Source: Acidianus sp. HS-5
GTDB lineage: Archaea > Thermoproteota > Thermoprotei_A > Sulfolobales > Sulfolobaceae
NCBI RefSeq assembly: GCF_021655615.1
Contig: NZ_AP025245.1
Location: 2,170,001-2,234,000, forward strand
DNA: 64,000 nucleotides
Direction: 5' to 3'
Shown: piece after piece, positions 18,664 through 28,234 of the stretch
Layout of the letters: every line of letters begins with the position of its first letter
How positions within the stretch are numbered: position 1 is the stretch's first letter
Position numbers and translations under genes: made by a program
Notes under the pieces: generated by a model
Told to the model about the DNA's origin: nothing
The model's input: the letters and a program-made list of their open reading frames with translations, nothing else
Database searches by the model: none

Positions 18664-21600
18664 ATGGATTCGGAAAAAGTCTGGTTAAAGGGCGCATCCC
18701 TTGTTATTTTAGCTCTATTAATGGGAGAACTATTCATCTTTGTACCAACTACAACATTAGCTGCATCAAGCCAAGCTCCATCAATGAATTCAAACGTCGA
18801 TGAAATATTTCCAGGACAAGTAGTATTAATAGAAGTCACATGCCCGAATCATCCTAATGACACAGCGTTTATTGCAAATAACTTACACCTTTATGTTGGG
18901 ACTACTCCAGTAAAGGTTTGTCCTAAACAAGTATATGATTTAGAAGAGGGAGACATATACTATATCTTCCTAACAGCGACGCCAACTTGTGCTCCAAAAA
19001 CATTGCCCGTAGCTTGCGGTAAATCCGTTAAGGCAGGGTACTGCTCTGCAGAAAATTATGAAGCAACGGTAATCTCATCCACTGGCACATTCTATAATGA
19101 ATATTTAATATATAGCAGTAGTGTAGGTAATTATATATATGATTTACCTACTACATTATATCATCTGATATATAATAACGAGAGCAAGACCGTGGAGTGT
19201 GTAGTCCCGATTAATTTATACACAGCAGAGAAAAGTATAATTACCACTTGCGCTAAAATAACTGCAACGTTCTCACCACCAGGAGTAACTCCAATAACTA
19301 TAAGCCTTGAGAACTTATTAGATTCAAGTAATTCATACTCTCCAACCTTACAGTTATGTCCAAACGCGGCTCACTTCTATAAAGAAGTAGGATACTTGCC
19401 ATTCAACTCAACAATTCCTGTAATATTTACAGATCAAGTATACCAAGCTGACCCATTCCAGAGCTGCACATTCATAAACGCTACTACCGGTAAATGCGCT
19501 TATGTAAATCAAAAAGTATGCTATCCATCGATATTAAGTGGAGAATACGTCTCTACGAAGATATTCACTAACGAAGAGTACGCATATTCTGATCAAGTAT
19601 ATGGCGTCCCAGTATATAATGGTACATTCATAATGAACACTACAGTGGTCGCTACCTATCAATGTAAAAATTATGAGGCCTGTTTAACTTCAGGGCATTA
19701 TACGCCAGCCTATGTAACTGGTGCACAGTTCAAATATGATACTGTTGGCACTCAAGAAGTAAAACCAGATACTCCCGTAAAAATAACCTTCGAAGACGCA
19801 TTTGAGTATACTACATGCTTACAAAATGTAACCAGCTTCAGTTTAATTAATGTACAATCGTTCTCATTATCTATATCTTCTCAGGGTACTCTAACAGTTG
19901 ACGCGCCCGACAATGTGACAAATTTGGGCGTCTCTGGAGCTATCAATGTGGTTGTTGCATTAGTATGTAAGACTAGTGGTTTAGTGGTAACAACTGGGTC
20001 AGCTGATATACCAGAAGTTGCAGCAGGATGTCCATACTTTACTGCAAAAGTAGAGGTTAAATACTCTGCAACACCTAAAATAACGTTCTATTCTTGCTAC
20101 GATTTAATCGTTGTATGTGTTACGCCATCTCAATATTCAACTACAGAATTAAGAATTAATGCCACAAACGATATAGGAGCGTCATATTATATAGAGAGCA
20201 GTGAGATTCCAGTTAATAGCAGCGGTATAGGAACAATAACTGTACAAACTTCAACTTTAAGTGATTACTCTCCATCAGTACAACAAGTATCTAATACGAC
20301 TGATACCTACACGTTTGTGTGGAACGAACCTAACCTAGCGTTTGGAGTTCCAACAACTCTTACAATGTCTGGATACAATGTTGAATATAATGGAATAGTA
20401 ATAGCTAATGCTAATGTTACTGTAATATTACCTAATGGTAAAATATGTCACTTCTGCTTATCCAAATTAGGTATAACTTCGCTAACGTCACCAACAGGTA
20501 ACGGAACATTCTTTATAACTGTACTGAAGACTGAACTTGAAAACGCATTGGGCTTGAAATATATACCGGCGGGAACTAAAATAACACTAAATATATATGA
20601 TGACATAGTATTGCAGCAGCTATCAGCAACTTACGAGTTGCAAGTAATAGTTCCAACGATATACCTGTGCGCACCAACAAGCCATGGCTTCTCTTCAGTA
20701 ACTGCATATATACCTAACTTAGAGGGCAGCTCCTACAAGCACTACATAAACATAGAAGTACATGATCAAGCATATGCCTCACAATCACCTACAAGCGTAT
20801 TAACTGCGGCACCAGAATTAATAGTGGAAAACAGTTCGGGAATTAAATTATATTCGATTACAATGACTTTAACGGAAACTGCATCAGATTCTGGATACTT
20901 TAATGGTACATTTACATATTATATCAATAATAATGGATACTTGGTAATTAATGGAGTACCGACGACCGTTAAAGCATGTAAATTAATAGATGGAATGTTC
21001 GTAGTAGAGTATACGTCTCCAGCTACTGATCAAGTAGTAAATGGTACAATAACATTAACCATAGCTCAAGTAACATTAAGTACTAATACTACTACAGCTA
21101 TGAGTGGACAACCAGTAGCAGTAACGCTTAATGCCCCTGGTTTGAAGCCAGCTCCAAATTACATGAACATGAAGTTATCTCCAATACCATTTACTGCTAT
21201 GGCACTACTATGGAATGGTTACTCAACTACATTAACTAACGTAATGGAGATGGCATATTTAGTTCAAGTAAGCTCAAACAGCACAATGTTTACTGGAACA
21301 GTATATTTAGGTAACCAAGTAATAACAAACAGTACATCTGAGGGAATTACCAATTTAGCAGCGAATGGTTATACTGTAGCTCCACAAACCACTGTATACT
21401 TCAATTTTACTAATCAAATAAGCAGGTTCTCTACATCAAGCGGAATAGTATCCTCATATCATCAAGTATCAGTAGGTGTAAACGATATAAATTCAACGTT
21501 TAACTTAGGCATATATAACGTTCATATAGTAAATATACCTCCAGCAGGTCCATTTGAGAAGTTAGAGATTCAAATATCCTCTCCGTTATTCCAGTACTTA

Positions 21601-22791
21601 GAGCATCCAGCTCCAGGATCATTTAGCTTAACTAGCAATAATTATGAAAATATAGTAGGAGAAGCATTATCTATATTGCAGGCTCAAGTATCTGGACAGA
21701 CATTGACAAGTACTGACATAATGGCCATAGCATCTACTGTGACAGCTAACTATTCAGTAAGTCCTGTTCCAACATATACTATATACGTACCAATGGCATT
21801 GTGGGACGGATTACCTAATTCCTATACGAAAGGTTCCTTAAACGTTAATTTAACTGACAATGTAGTCTTAAGTGGTAATCTGTTAGCATTCCATGAAATA
21901 ACTGTTCCAGTACCTAGTGAACCGGGTATAACTGCAATATCTTCGGGATATGCAACATTAAGTATCAAGCCAAACATCTCAAGTATACCAATAGGAATAA
22001 TGCAGCCAATAATATCTCTAATGTATAATGGAGAAAACGTAACAGAGAATCCAGCATTGGCTTTACCATTCGTCAATACGTCAACTGGAATATTAGTGAC
22101 AGTATCCGTATATTCACCATCAACTGCTACCGAGTTCACATCATTCACAGTAAACGTGTATAACCCTGCTACCGGAGTAAAGACTACCTTAACTTTAGCT
22201 GAACAAGTAATATCTGGAGTATATACTGGTAACTATACGGGAGAATTAAGGATAGTACCTGTACAGTATTATTCATTCTATGCAGGACAGCCAGGAGTAG
22301 TATCAGTAGCGCCTGGAACAGTAAATAACATATCAACGACTGCATCAGCAATTATAGGGGCTGGATTTGTAAATGGCGTATATCATTCATTCACTGTGTC
22401 AGCAAGCAGTTACTTCTTCGTAGGCAAGATAGTATTAAAGCCAGTAGTGACTGGATTTACAGCAATATACACTACAACAGGAAAGCCAGTATCATTGTCT
22501 GATCTAACAGCTGGACAGACATATGAGTTGTTCTTCAACTTAACTAATGAAGGAACAGTAACTACTACTGTATATGCAGTAGTCGAGATTACAGTGAATA
22601 CTACGACAGTACTTCAGCCGGAGATATTCGTAGAATCAATAACTCCAGGGCAGACGGTAACATTCGGACCAGAATGGACACCAGCAATGCCAGGAATGTA
22701 TAATATTACAATATTGTTATTCAGTAATCCACAATTAACAATACCATATGTGCCTGGTAAATATGTCTATACTGCAACAGTTTCAAGTTAA
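18664..22791 (+). CDS. slaA: S-layer outer lattice protein SlaA
   Basis: This 1375-residue secreted protein forms the outer canopy of the Sulfolobales S-layer. A signal peptide spans about residues 1-33 (hydrophobic core LVILALLMGELFIFV, then TTTLAASS). The mature chain is rich in Thr, Ser, Val, Asn and Tyr, carries many N-x-S/T sequons and has no C-terminal membrane helix, as in known SlaA proteins of about 1400 residues. About 22 cysteines occur, all before about residue 772; the last 600 residues have none. The next gene, after 41 bases including a T-rich stretch, is slaB, the usual partner. Identification rests on size, composition, signal peptide and linkage to the coiled-coil protein. 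Confidence 0.88.
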   Translation: MDSEKVWLKGASLVILALLMGELFIFVPTTTLAASSQAPSMNSNVDEIFPGQVVLIEVTCPNHPNDTAFIANNLHLYVGTTPVKVCPKQVYDLEEGDIYYIFLTATPTCAPKTLPVACGKSVKAGYCSAENYEATVISSTGTFYNEYLIYSSSVGNYIYDLPTTLYHLIYNNESKTVECVVPINLYTAEKSIITTCAKITATFSPPGVTPITISLENLLDSSNSYSPTLQLCPNAAHFYKEVGYLPFNSTIPVIFTDQVYQADPFQSCTFINATTGKCAYVNQKVCYPSILSGEYVSTKIFTNEEYAYSDQVYGVPVYNGTFIMNTTVVATYQCKNYEACLTSGHYTPAYVTGAQFKYDTVGTQEVKPDTPVKITFEDAFEYTTCLQNVTSFSLINVQSFSLSISSQGTLTVDAPDNVTNLGVSGAINVVVALVCKTSGLVVTTGSADIPEVAAGCPYFTAKVEVKYSATPKITFYSCYDLIVVCVTPSQYSTTELRINATNDIGASYYIESSEIPVNSSGIGTITVQTSTLSDYSPSVQQVSNTTDTYTFVWNEPNLAFGVPTTLTMSGYNVEYNGIVIANANVTVILPNGKICHFCLSKLGITSLTSPTGNGTFFITVLKTELENALGLKYIPAGTKITLNIYDDIVLQQLSATYELQVIVPTIYLCAPTSHGFSSVTAYIPNLEGSSYKHYINIEVHDQAYASQSPTSVLTAAPELIVENSSGIKLYSITMTLTETASDSGYFNGTFTYYINNNGYLVINGVPTTVKACKLIDGMFVVEYTSPATDQVVNGTITLTIAQVTLSTNTTTAMSGQPVAVTLNAPGLKPAPNYMNMKLSPIPFTAMALLWNGYSTTLTNVMEMAYLVQVSSNSTMFTGTVYLGNQVITNSTSEGITNLAANGYTVAPQTTVYFNFTNQISRFSTSSGIVSSYHQVSVGVNDINSTFNLGIYNVHIVNIPPAGPFEKLEIQISSPLFQYLEHPAPGSFSLTSNNYENIVGEALSILQAQVSGQTLTSTDIMAIASTVTANYSVSPVPTYTIYVPMALWDGLPNSYTKGSLNVNLTDNVVLSGNLLAFHEITVPVPSEPGITAISSGYATLSIKPNISSIPIGIMQPIISLMYNGENVTENPALALPFVNTSTGILVTVSVYSPSTATEFTSFTVNVYNPATGVKTTLTLAEQVISGVYTGNYTGELRIVPVQYYSFYAGQPGVVSVAPGTVNNISTTASAIIGAGFVNGVYHSFTVSASSYFFVGKIVLKPVVTGFTAIYTTTGKPVSLSDLTAGQTYELFFNLTNEGTVTTTVYAVVEITVNTTTVLQPEIFVESITPGQTVTFGPEWTPAMPGMYNITILLFSNPQLTIPYVPGKYVYTATVSS

Positions 22792-22795
22792 AGAT

Positions 22796-22818
22796 AAGTT
22801 TTTTATTTCCTTTTATTA
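22796..22818 (+). terminator. T-rich stretch between slaA and slaB
   Basis: TAAGTTTTTTATTTCCTTTTATT follows the slaA stop. Archaeal termination uses T-runs, so partial termination here could lower slaB transcript relative to slaA. This fits the known excess of SlaA over SlaB in the lattice, but remains an inference. Confidence 0.4.
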
Positions 22819-22832
22819 AATGGTGATTGGGT

Positions 22833-24398
22833 ATGATGTCTCATAAATATTTAATTCCTATATTAGCAATATTTGTATTGTTTACGGTTTCGTCAATAAA
22901 CTTACTTGCAGCAGACTCTGTAATAACAGTTACTACAGCGCCAATTTATCATCCGGGTCAGACAGTGGTTGTAGAAGGGACTGCTCCTCCTAATGTAGAA
23001 GTTGGAATTTCAGTGTATAATCCAAATGGGGTTGATGTATATAGTACTATAGTAAATAGCACATCATCTGGTGAGTATTCTGCCGTATTATTTACTTTCC
23101 CAAGTGCTGCCAATAGTCAGTATCCATATGGAACATATGCAATAAAGGTTGGTACAAACACTGGCTTTACTAATGAGACAACTTTTGAATTTGAGCCTCA
23201 GTTAGCTACTGTAGTTGTTCAAGTATTTAATTCTCAAAATATACCAATTCAAGGAGCTAAAGTATCTGCTGTAGGAACTCCATATTTTGCTATTACTAAC
23301 TCTACTGGTGAGGCAGTATTGATGTTACCAAGCGGAACGTATACTATACAAGTAGTACCTCCATCTCCTTATGTTACTACTCAAAAAACTATTACGGTAG
23401 TAGCACCAAAGTCATATACGCTTAAGTTTACTGTAGAAGTTCAAGAAGTTGCAGTTGATATAACAAAAGTATTAGGCTATAATTCCACTCATGCAACAAT
23501 AGTTGATATATTAAGTCCGGCTCAGAACATTAATATTGATACTCTAGGTAATAGTATTTTAATAATATGTGCAATTGTAACCTATGCGGGCATTCCAGTT
23601 AGTAATGCTACCGTAACTGCTACATTTGATGGCGCTTCTTATCCTGGAAAATATAACGCAACTGTAGGAGCTTACGAAATAATGATTACAATTCCAAACA
23701 TGCAGTTTGAGGGCAATTTAATAATTAACGCAACCTATACTAATCCTTCTGGAACATTTACTGCAACTGAAGAAGAATTTTTGACCGTTCAATATAATCA
23801 GGAACAAGAGATATTGAATCTGACTAAAGAAGTAAATTCGTTAAAAGTTGAGTTATCTACACTGGAGATGTACTTGTCTGGTAACATAAGCTACTTTAAG
23901 GGTCAAATATCTACACTGGAGATGTACTTGTCTGGTAATGTTACGAAGCTTGATGGTGAGTTATCTACACTAGAGATGTACTTGTCAGGAAACGTCAGCT
24001 ACTTAAATGGTAAAATATCTAATCTAGAGATGTACTTATCTGGTAACATAAGCTACTTCAAGACTGAGTTATCTACACTGGAGATGTACTTGTCTGGTAA
24101 CATAAGCTACTTTAACAGTAAAATATCTACCTTGGAAGGTAATTTATCTGCTGATAGTACAAAAATATCTAATCTAGAGGCATACTTGTCTGGTAATGTT
24201 ACGAAGCTTGATGGTGAGTTATCTACATTGGAAACGTACTTGTCTAATAACATAACTTACTTCAAGGGCCAAATAAGCGATTTAAACAGTAAAGTATCTT
24301 CTATGACAACGATTGAATACGGAAGTTTGGTTCTTGCTATAATCGGTCTAATAATTGCTATAGTAGCATTGGTACTCGTATTTAGGAAAGTAGCATAA
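22833..24398 (+). CDS. slaB: S-layer stalk/anchor protein SlaB
   Basis: This protein of about 521 residues anchors the S-layer to the membrane. ATG 22833 is chosen because GGTGATT (22822-22828) sits 4 bases before it; ATG 22836 is equally possible, and the TTG at 22827 overlaps the ribosome site. The order is: signal peptide (about 1-27, YLIPILAIFVLFTVSS), three Ig-like beta domains (about 28-320), a coiled-coil stalk (about 325-490) and a C-terminal membrane helix (GSLVLAIIGLIIAIVALVLVF) ending in RKVA. The stalk is built of near-identical 18-residue repeats, each with an N-glycosylation sequon. The gene follows slaA directly. A paralogue-free pair like this is the standard Sulfolobales S-layer unit. 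Confidence 0.88.
   Translation: MMSHKYLIPILAIFVLFTVSSINLLAADSVITVTTAPIYHPGQTVVVEGTAPPNVEVGISVYNPNGVDVYSTIVNSTSSGEYSAVLFTFPSAANSQYPYGTYAIKVGTNTGFTNETTFEFEPQLATVVVQVFNSQNIPIQGAKVSAVGTPYFAITNSTGEAVLMLPSGTYTIQVVPPSPYVTTQKTITVVAPKSYTLKFTVEVQEVAVDITKVLGYNSTHATIVDILSPAQNINIDTLGNSILIICAIVTYAGIPVSNATVTATFDGASYPGKYNATVGAYEIMITIPNMQFEGNLIINATYTNPSGTFTATEEEFLTVQYNQEQEILNLTKEVNSLKVELSTLEMYLSGNISYFKGQISTLEMYLSGNVTKLDGELSTLEMYLSGNVSYLNGKISNLEMYLSGNISYFKTELSTLEMYLSGNISYFNSKISTLEGNLSADSTKISNLEAYLSGNVTKLDGELSTLETYLSNNITYFKGQISDLNSKVSSMTTIEYGSLVLAIIGLIIAIVALVLVFRKVA
23852..24285 (+). repeat. Tandem repeats encoding the SlaB coiled-coil stalk
   Basis: About eight repeats, mostly 54 bases, encode STLEMYLSGNISYFKGQI and variants (NVTKLDGEL, NVSYLNGKI, NISYFNSKI). 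One unit is 42 bases (STLEGNLSADSTKI). DNA identity between units is high, for example TCTACACTGGAGATGTACTT recurs almost unchanged, so recent duplication or gene conversion is likely. Confidence 0.85.
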
Positions 24399-24405
24399 AG
24401 ATAAT

Positions 24406-24441
24406 TAATTTTTTTCTTTTGTTCTTCAGTTATTTTTGTTA
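24406..24441 (+). terminator. T-rich terminator after slaB
   Basis: AATTTTTTTCTTTTG followed by TTATTTTTG begins about 10 bases past the slaB stop, the usual form of a Sulfolobales transcript end. Confidence 0.5.
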
Positions 24442-24645
24442 ATTAGTAGGCGTCTATACTAAGTGTTATATATTAATATAGTGGTGCGGAAGTTTAAGTT
24501 GAAACTTTATATTTTTATTCTCTTTGATATAAGATGTGTTTGAAAAGGAAATTTCATAAATATTATATTATAAAATTTACTATATTTTATACAAGCATGC
24601 TATGAGATTCAGGTAGTAATATCTAACTTGAAATCTCTTTAACTC

Positions 24646-24783
24646 TTATCTGAGTTCTAAGTAATCCAATGCTTCATCTTCATAAAATTCTTCTATAGCA
24701 TAACTCTCAAGTAATCCTTTTATAACTATCTCAAGTACAAGGATTTTATACTTCTTAACAAGGTCCTCTATAATGTTCTTCAT
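24646..24783 (-). CDS. Small helical protein, possibly an orphan antitoxin remnant
   Basis: A 45-residue frame starts MKNIIEDLVKKYKILVLEIV and continues KGLLESYAIEEFYEDEALDYLELR. The codon pattern looks coding: amphipathic helices and a final acidic helix. The size and the charged helical character recall small archaeal antitoxins, but no toxin (PIN, RelE) gene is adjacent. An in-frame stop lies 8 codons upstream of the ATG. It may be complete or the tail of a decayed gene. Confidence 0.35.
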   Translation of the reverse strand: MKNIIEDLVKKYKILVLEIVIKGLLESYAIEEFYEDEALDYLELR

Positions 24784-25189
<406 letters not shown>

Positions 25190-25244
25190 GCTTTATACTT
25201 CTTTTATATAGCATAACATAGGAGATTAAATTGAAGACAATATA

Positions 25245-25688
25245 TGAGATTTTACAAAAGTCTGAAAGCCTCGCCTTTTACGGTAGACCCAAAATCTAAT
25301 TGTGAAAAATAATTCTTGTTAGCCTATTTGTTGCATTATTCTTAATACTCTTTACCATAAGTATGATGACGTATATTCCTTTATTTATGAAGGAGTTTTT
25401 ATTTATTTAATGAGAACTTAGCTAACCTCTTCTTATACTAGAAGCTAGACCCTTTGAGGATCAAACATAATACTTCTTGAGTTATTGAAGTATTTAATAA
25501 AGTGTCCAGCTATAGGAAAGCGAATAAGGATACAAGACATATATCTTCAACGAGTCGCATACAAATAAGAGTTTAAATAAAAGTTAAAAATGAATAAAGA
25601 TCAACATAAAAGAAAAATATGAGACTTCATGCTGAATTTATATTTGTGAAATGATTTTGAGTCTAGTGCTATGAGGTTGGAGAGGAAG
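25245..25688. mobile_element. Non-coding element related to the one at 12423, inverted (copy 2)
   Basis: The left end (25245-25296) passes through ACGGTAGACCCAAAATC and then TAATTGTGAAAAATAATT, matching the right end of copy 1 read on the minus strand. The right end (25612-25688, minus strand) matches the left end of copy 1 through TCACAAATATAAAT and CAGCAT. An interior block (25331-25393) also matches. Between this block and the right end, about 220 bases are unique to this copy. The element fills the space from just after tRNA-Gly(GCC) to the stop codon of the K+ channel gene. No transposase is encoded. Confidence 0.55.
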
Positions 25689-26435
25689 TTATTTTAGAGA
25701 TGAGAATAATTCTTGAGCCACCTGTTTGCTTGGGTTTACGATCTTTATATCCTTTATTTTTCTTACGCTTTCCAATCTTTTTTCTAAATCTTCGTTATGA
25801 ACTATTGCAATGATATTTGAATCTTTTGCTAGTTCAGTCAATATTAGTATAACATATAGCATATCGGATGTGTTTTGCATATCTATTATAATAGTCTTTA
25901 CTTTCTCAGGATGGAATTTTCTAATCTCTTCCTCAGAAATTATGTTTATTGCGTATGTTTTTATTCCTTTTTCTGAAAGTCTCTCAGCTTCTGTTTTATC
26001 TGAGATGAGTAAGATATATCTTATTTTCTCTTTTTCAAAGTTTTCTGCCAACGATAAGTTAACCCCTCCGCTGCCTATTAATAAGACTTTGACTTTGTTC
26101 ATTTCTTCTTCAATTTTTTCTAATCTTCCTGTTAGATCTAGTATTCTTTTACTAGCTATATCTCCCGAAATACTTGTTAATGCAGTTAAGAATGCCCCCA
26201 TGCCGAATACTATTAGAACCACAACAAAAATTTTAGCTATCGGTGTAATAGGCACAATATCCCCATAACCTACCGTTGAGAGCGTTACTACAGTGAAATA
26301 TATTGAATTCACAAGGTCCATGGATTGATTAAAATTGTGCCCGAAATGGCCTAAAATATATGATCCTGTAACGCCAAATATTACTACTCCTCCTAAGAGT
26401 ATAAGCGAAGCTATAGATCTTACGGATAAAAACAT
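25689..26435 (-). CDS. Potassium channel with RCK/TrkA-N domain
   Basis: This 248-residue protein has two membrane helices (about 9-28 and 66-88) flanking a pore loop with the selectivity filter TLSTVGYGD (about 52-60). This is a two-helix Kch/MthK-type K+ channel. A linker helix (GRLEKIEEEMNK) follows, then a regulator-of-conductance domain with a Rossmann-like VLLIGSGGVNLSLAENF. The RCK domain usually senses NAD(H), Ca2+ or other ligands and gates the pore. Length is short, with only the N-terminal RCK lobe present. Its 3' end abuts repeat element copy 2. Confidence 0.85.
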   Translation of the reverse strand: MFLSVRSIASLILLGGVVIFGVTGSYILGHFGHNFNQSMDLVNSIYFTVVTLSTVGYGDIVPITPIAKIFVVVLIVFGMGAFLTALTSISGDIASKRILDLTGRLEKIEEEMNKVKVLLIGSGGVNLSLAENFEKEKIRYILLISDKTEAERLSEKGIKTYAINIISEEEIRKFHPEKVKTIIIDMQNTSDMLYVILILTELAKDSNIIAIVHNEDLEKRLESVRKIKDIKIVNPSKQVAQELFSSLK

Positions 26436-26467
26436 ATAATATACTTTTCATCTTAAGTAAAAATATC

Positions 26468-27235
26468 TTATTCAGACTGCATGTATTTATTGGTTAAATA
26501 ACTTCCTATTGCTAGCATTATTAATCCAAAAATTGCTAGATAACCTAAGTAAGCCCAGTTAGGATCTCCTGAGAGCAGGGCTTCTCTTCCTAATTCTGCT
26601 GAGTAAGTAATTGGATTTACGTCGCTTATTGCTGAAAGCCAAGATGGGAAGAAAGCTTTGGGAAAGAGGGCAGTACTGGAGAACATTAAAGGCAAATTGA
26701 GTAAGTTTGCAATAACGCCAGGAGCTTGCCAGTCTGCGGTCCTTATTGTGAACATAGCGTAAAGTGAAGAGAATCCCATACCTAGAAAAGTTAACGCTAA
26801 GATTATTCCTATTATATTTATCACGTTAATGTTTAGTGAAACTCCCATTGCTACTGCAGTACCTATTAAGATAGGCACTTGTAGTAATCCCCTAGTTATT
26901 CCTCCGAAGACTTTTGCCAGGAAAACGTAGTATTTGGGAACCGGAGTTATGAATACTCTCTTCATGTAACCGAACCTTTTATCTTGTATTAAGCTCATTG
27001 AGGAGAACATCCCTACGAAAAGCATTGATACTGACAGTTCTCCAGGGAGGATAAATGCGATGTAGTTTGTAGTGTGGAAGAAGGAAATTAGGACTTCCTT
27101 AGGCATTCCTGAGAGAGAACTTCCGAAAAAGATTAGCCACATTACTGGCTGTGAGATTATCATTATCCACATGTAAATACTTCTATAAATTCTCTTAACT
27201 TCCCTCATGTATAGTGCTTCTAAACCTTCTATCAT
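26468..27235 (-). CDS. ABC-2 type transporter permease
   Basis: This 255-residue protein has six membrane helices and the ABC-2 pattern typical of DrrB/NodJ exporters: YMREVKRIYRSIYMWIMIISQPVMWLIFFGSSL at the N terminus, then MSLIQDKRFGYMKRVFITPVPKYYVFLAK between helices. It forms the membrane part of an exporter with the ATPase encoded just upstream; the two overlap by 4 bases. The substrate is not evident; drugs, lipids or a surface component are usual for the family. Confidence 0.85.
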   Translation of the reverse strand: MIEGLEALYMREVKRIYRSIYMWIMIISQPVMWLIFFGSSLSGMPKEVLISFFHTTNYIAFILPGELSVSMLFVGMFSSMSLIQDKRFGYMKRVFITPVPKYYVFLAKVFGGITRGLLQVPILIGTAVAMGVSLNINVINIIGIILALTFLGMGFSSLYAMFTIRTADWQAPGVIANLLNLPLMFSSTALFPKAFFPSWLSAISDVNPITYSAELGREALLSGDPNWAYLGYLAIFGLIMLAIGSYLTNKYMQSE

Positions 27236-28197
27236 CTTCTCGCCCTCCTTAACATTGCGTAGAATTTCCTAGCGTCAAACTCTTCTTCCTCTAAGCTTCC
27301 TCCGGTTAAGTTTAAGAATACCGTATCTAGGGACGACTTGTTTATCTTAATTGATTTTATATTGCTTTGCCCTACGACGTTTATTACCTTCAGCAATACT
27401 TCTTCAGCATTGCCTACTTTGATCGCAATTTTTCCGTCGTTTCTTATTACTTTTCCAATGCTTTCTAAGTCAGAGATTACTCCGTCTTTCTTTTCTTTTA
27501 ATTCAATTTCAATAACATCTCCTCCATATCTTTCTTTTAGCTCTTCAGGAGTTCCCTTTGCAATGATTTTTCCTCTATTAATTATACTTATTCTCCTACA
27601 AAGCATGTCTGCCTCCTCCATGTAATGTGTAGTTAGGAGTATTGTAACTTCATAGTCCTTGTTTATTTGCCTAATCAAATTCCAGAGGGAAGCCCTAGTG
27701 TTTACGTCTAAACCTATAGTTGGCTCGTCCATGAATATTATTTCCGGCGAATGGAGTAACGCCATAGATACTTCTAACTTTTTCCTCATTCCGGTGGAGA
27801 ACTTTCCTGCCTTCCTGTTTTTGAATTCTTTAATTCCGAAATAATCGAGCAATTGGTTTGCTCTTTCTTGCCAGTCTTTAACTCCTAGGAGTTTGGCTTG
27901 AATTTCCAAGTTTTCCCAAGCTGTTAACTCGTCGTCTAAGATTACTTCTGAAGAAATCCAGCCTATTCTCTTTTTTACTTCTCCAGGTTTCTTCTTTACT
28001 GAAATTCCTGCAATTATTGCGTCGCCTTCAGTTATTGGGATTAATCCTGTTAGCATTTTTATAGTAGTAGTCTTTCCTGCACCGTTTGGTCCTAAAAGTC
28101 CGTAAATCTCTCCTTTCTCTATTTCAAAGTTTATGTGGTCTACTGCGAGGAAGTCTCCGTACTTTTTAGTAAGATCTTTCGCAATGACTACACTCAT
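27232..28197 (-). CDS. ABC transporter ATP-binding protein (DrrA/NodI type)
   Basis: This 321-residue ATPase has Walker A GLLGPNGAGKTTT (about 34-46), signature FSTGMRKKLEVSMALL (about 138-153), Walker B EIIFMDEPTIGLD (about 157-169) and H-loop TTHYMEEADML. The extra C-terminal domain of about 100 residues, ending with SSLDTVFLNLTGG, is typical of the DrrA class, where it contacts the permease dimer. It is translationally coupled to the permease (4-base overlap). Export of an unknown substrate is powered here. Confidence 0.88.
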   Translation of the reverse strand: MSVVIAKDLTKKYGDFLAVDHINFEIEKGEIYGLLGPNGAGKTTTIKMLTGLIPITEGDAIIAGISVKKKPGEVKKRIGWISSEVILDDELTAWENLEIQAKLLGVKDWQERANQLLDYFGIKEFKNRKAGKFSTGMRKKLEVSMALLHSPEIIFMDEPTIGLDVNTRASLWNLIRQINKDYEVTILLTTHYMEEADMLCRRISIINRGKIIAKGTPEELKERYGGDVIEIELKEKKDGVISDLESIGKVIRNDGKIAIKVGNAEEVLLKVINVVGQSNIKSIKINKSSLDTVFLNLTGGSLEEEEFDARKFYAMLRRARR

Positions 28198-28234
28198 AAA
28201 AATAGATTATAAAAAGAAAGATATATCTTTATCC

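Noticed and set aside
23852..24285. Regular repeats resembling a CRISPR array
   Set aside because: They are in frame within slaB, encode a coiled coil and vary like coding sequence; there are no unique spacers.
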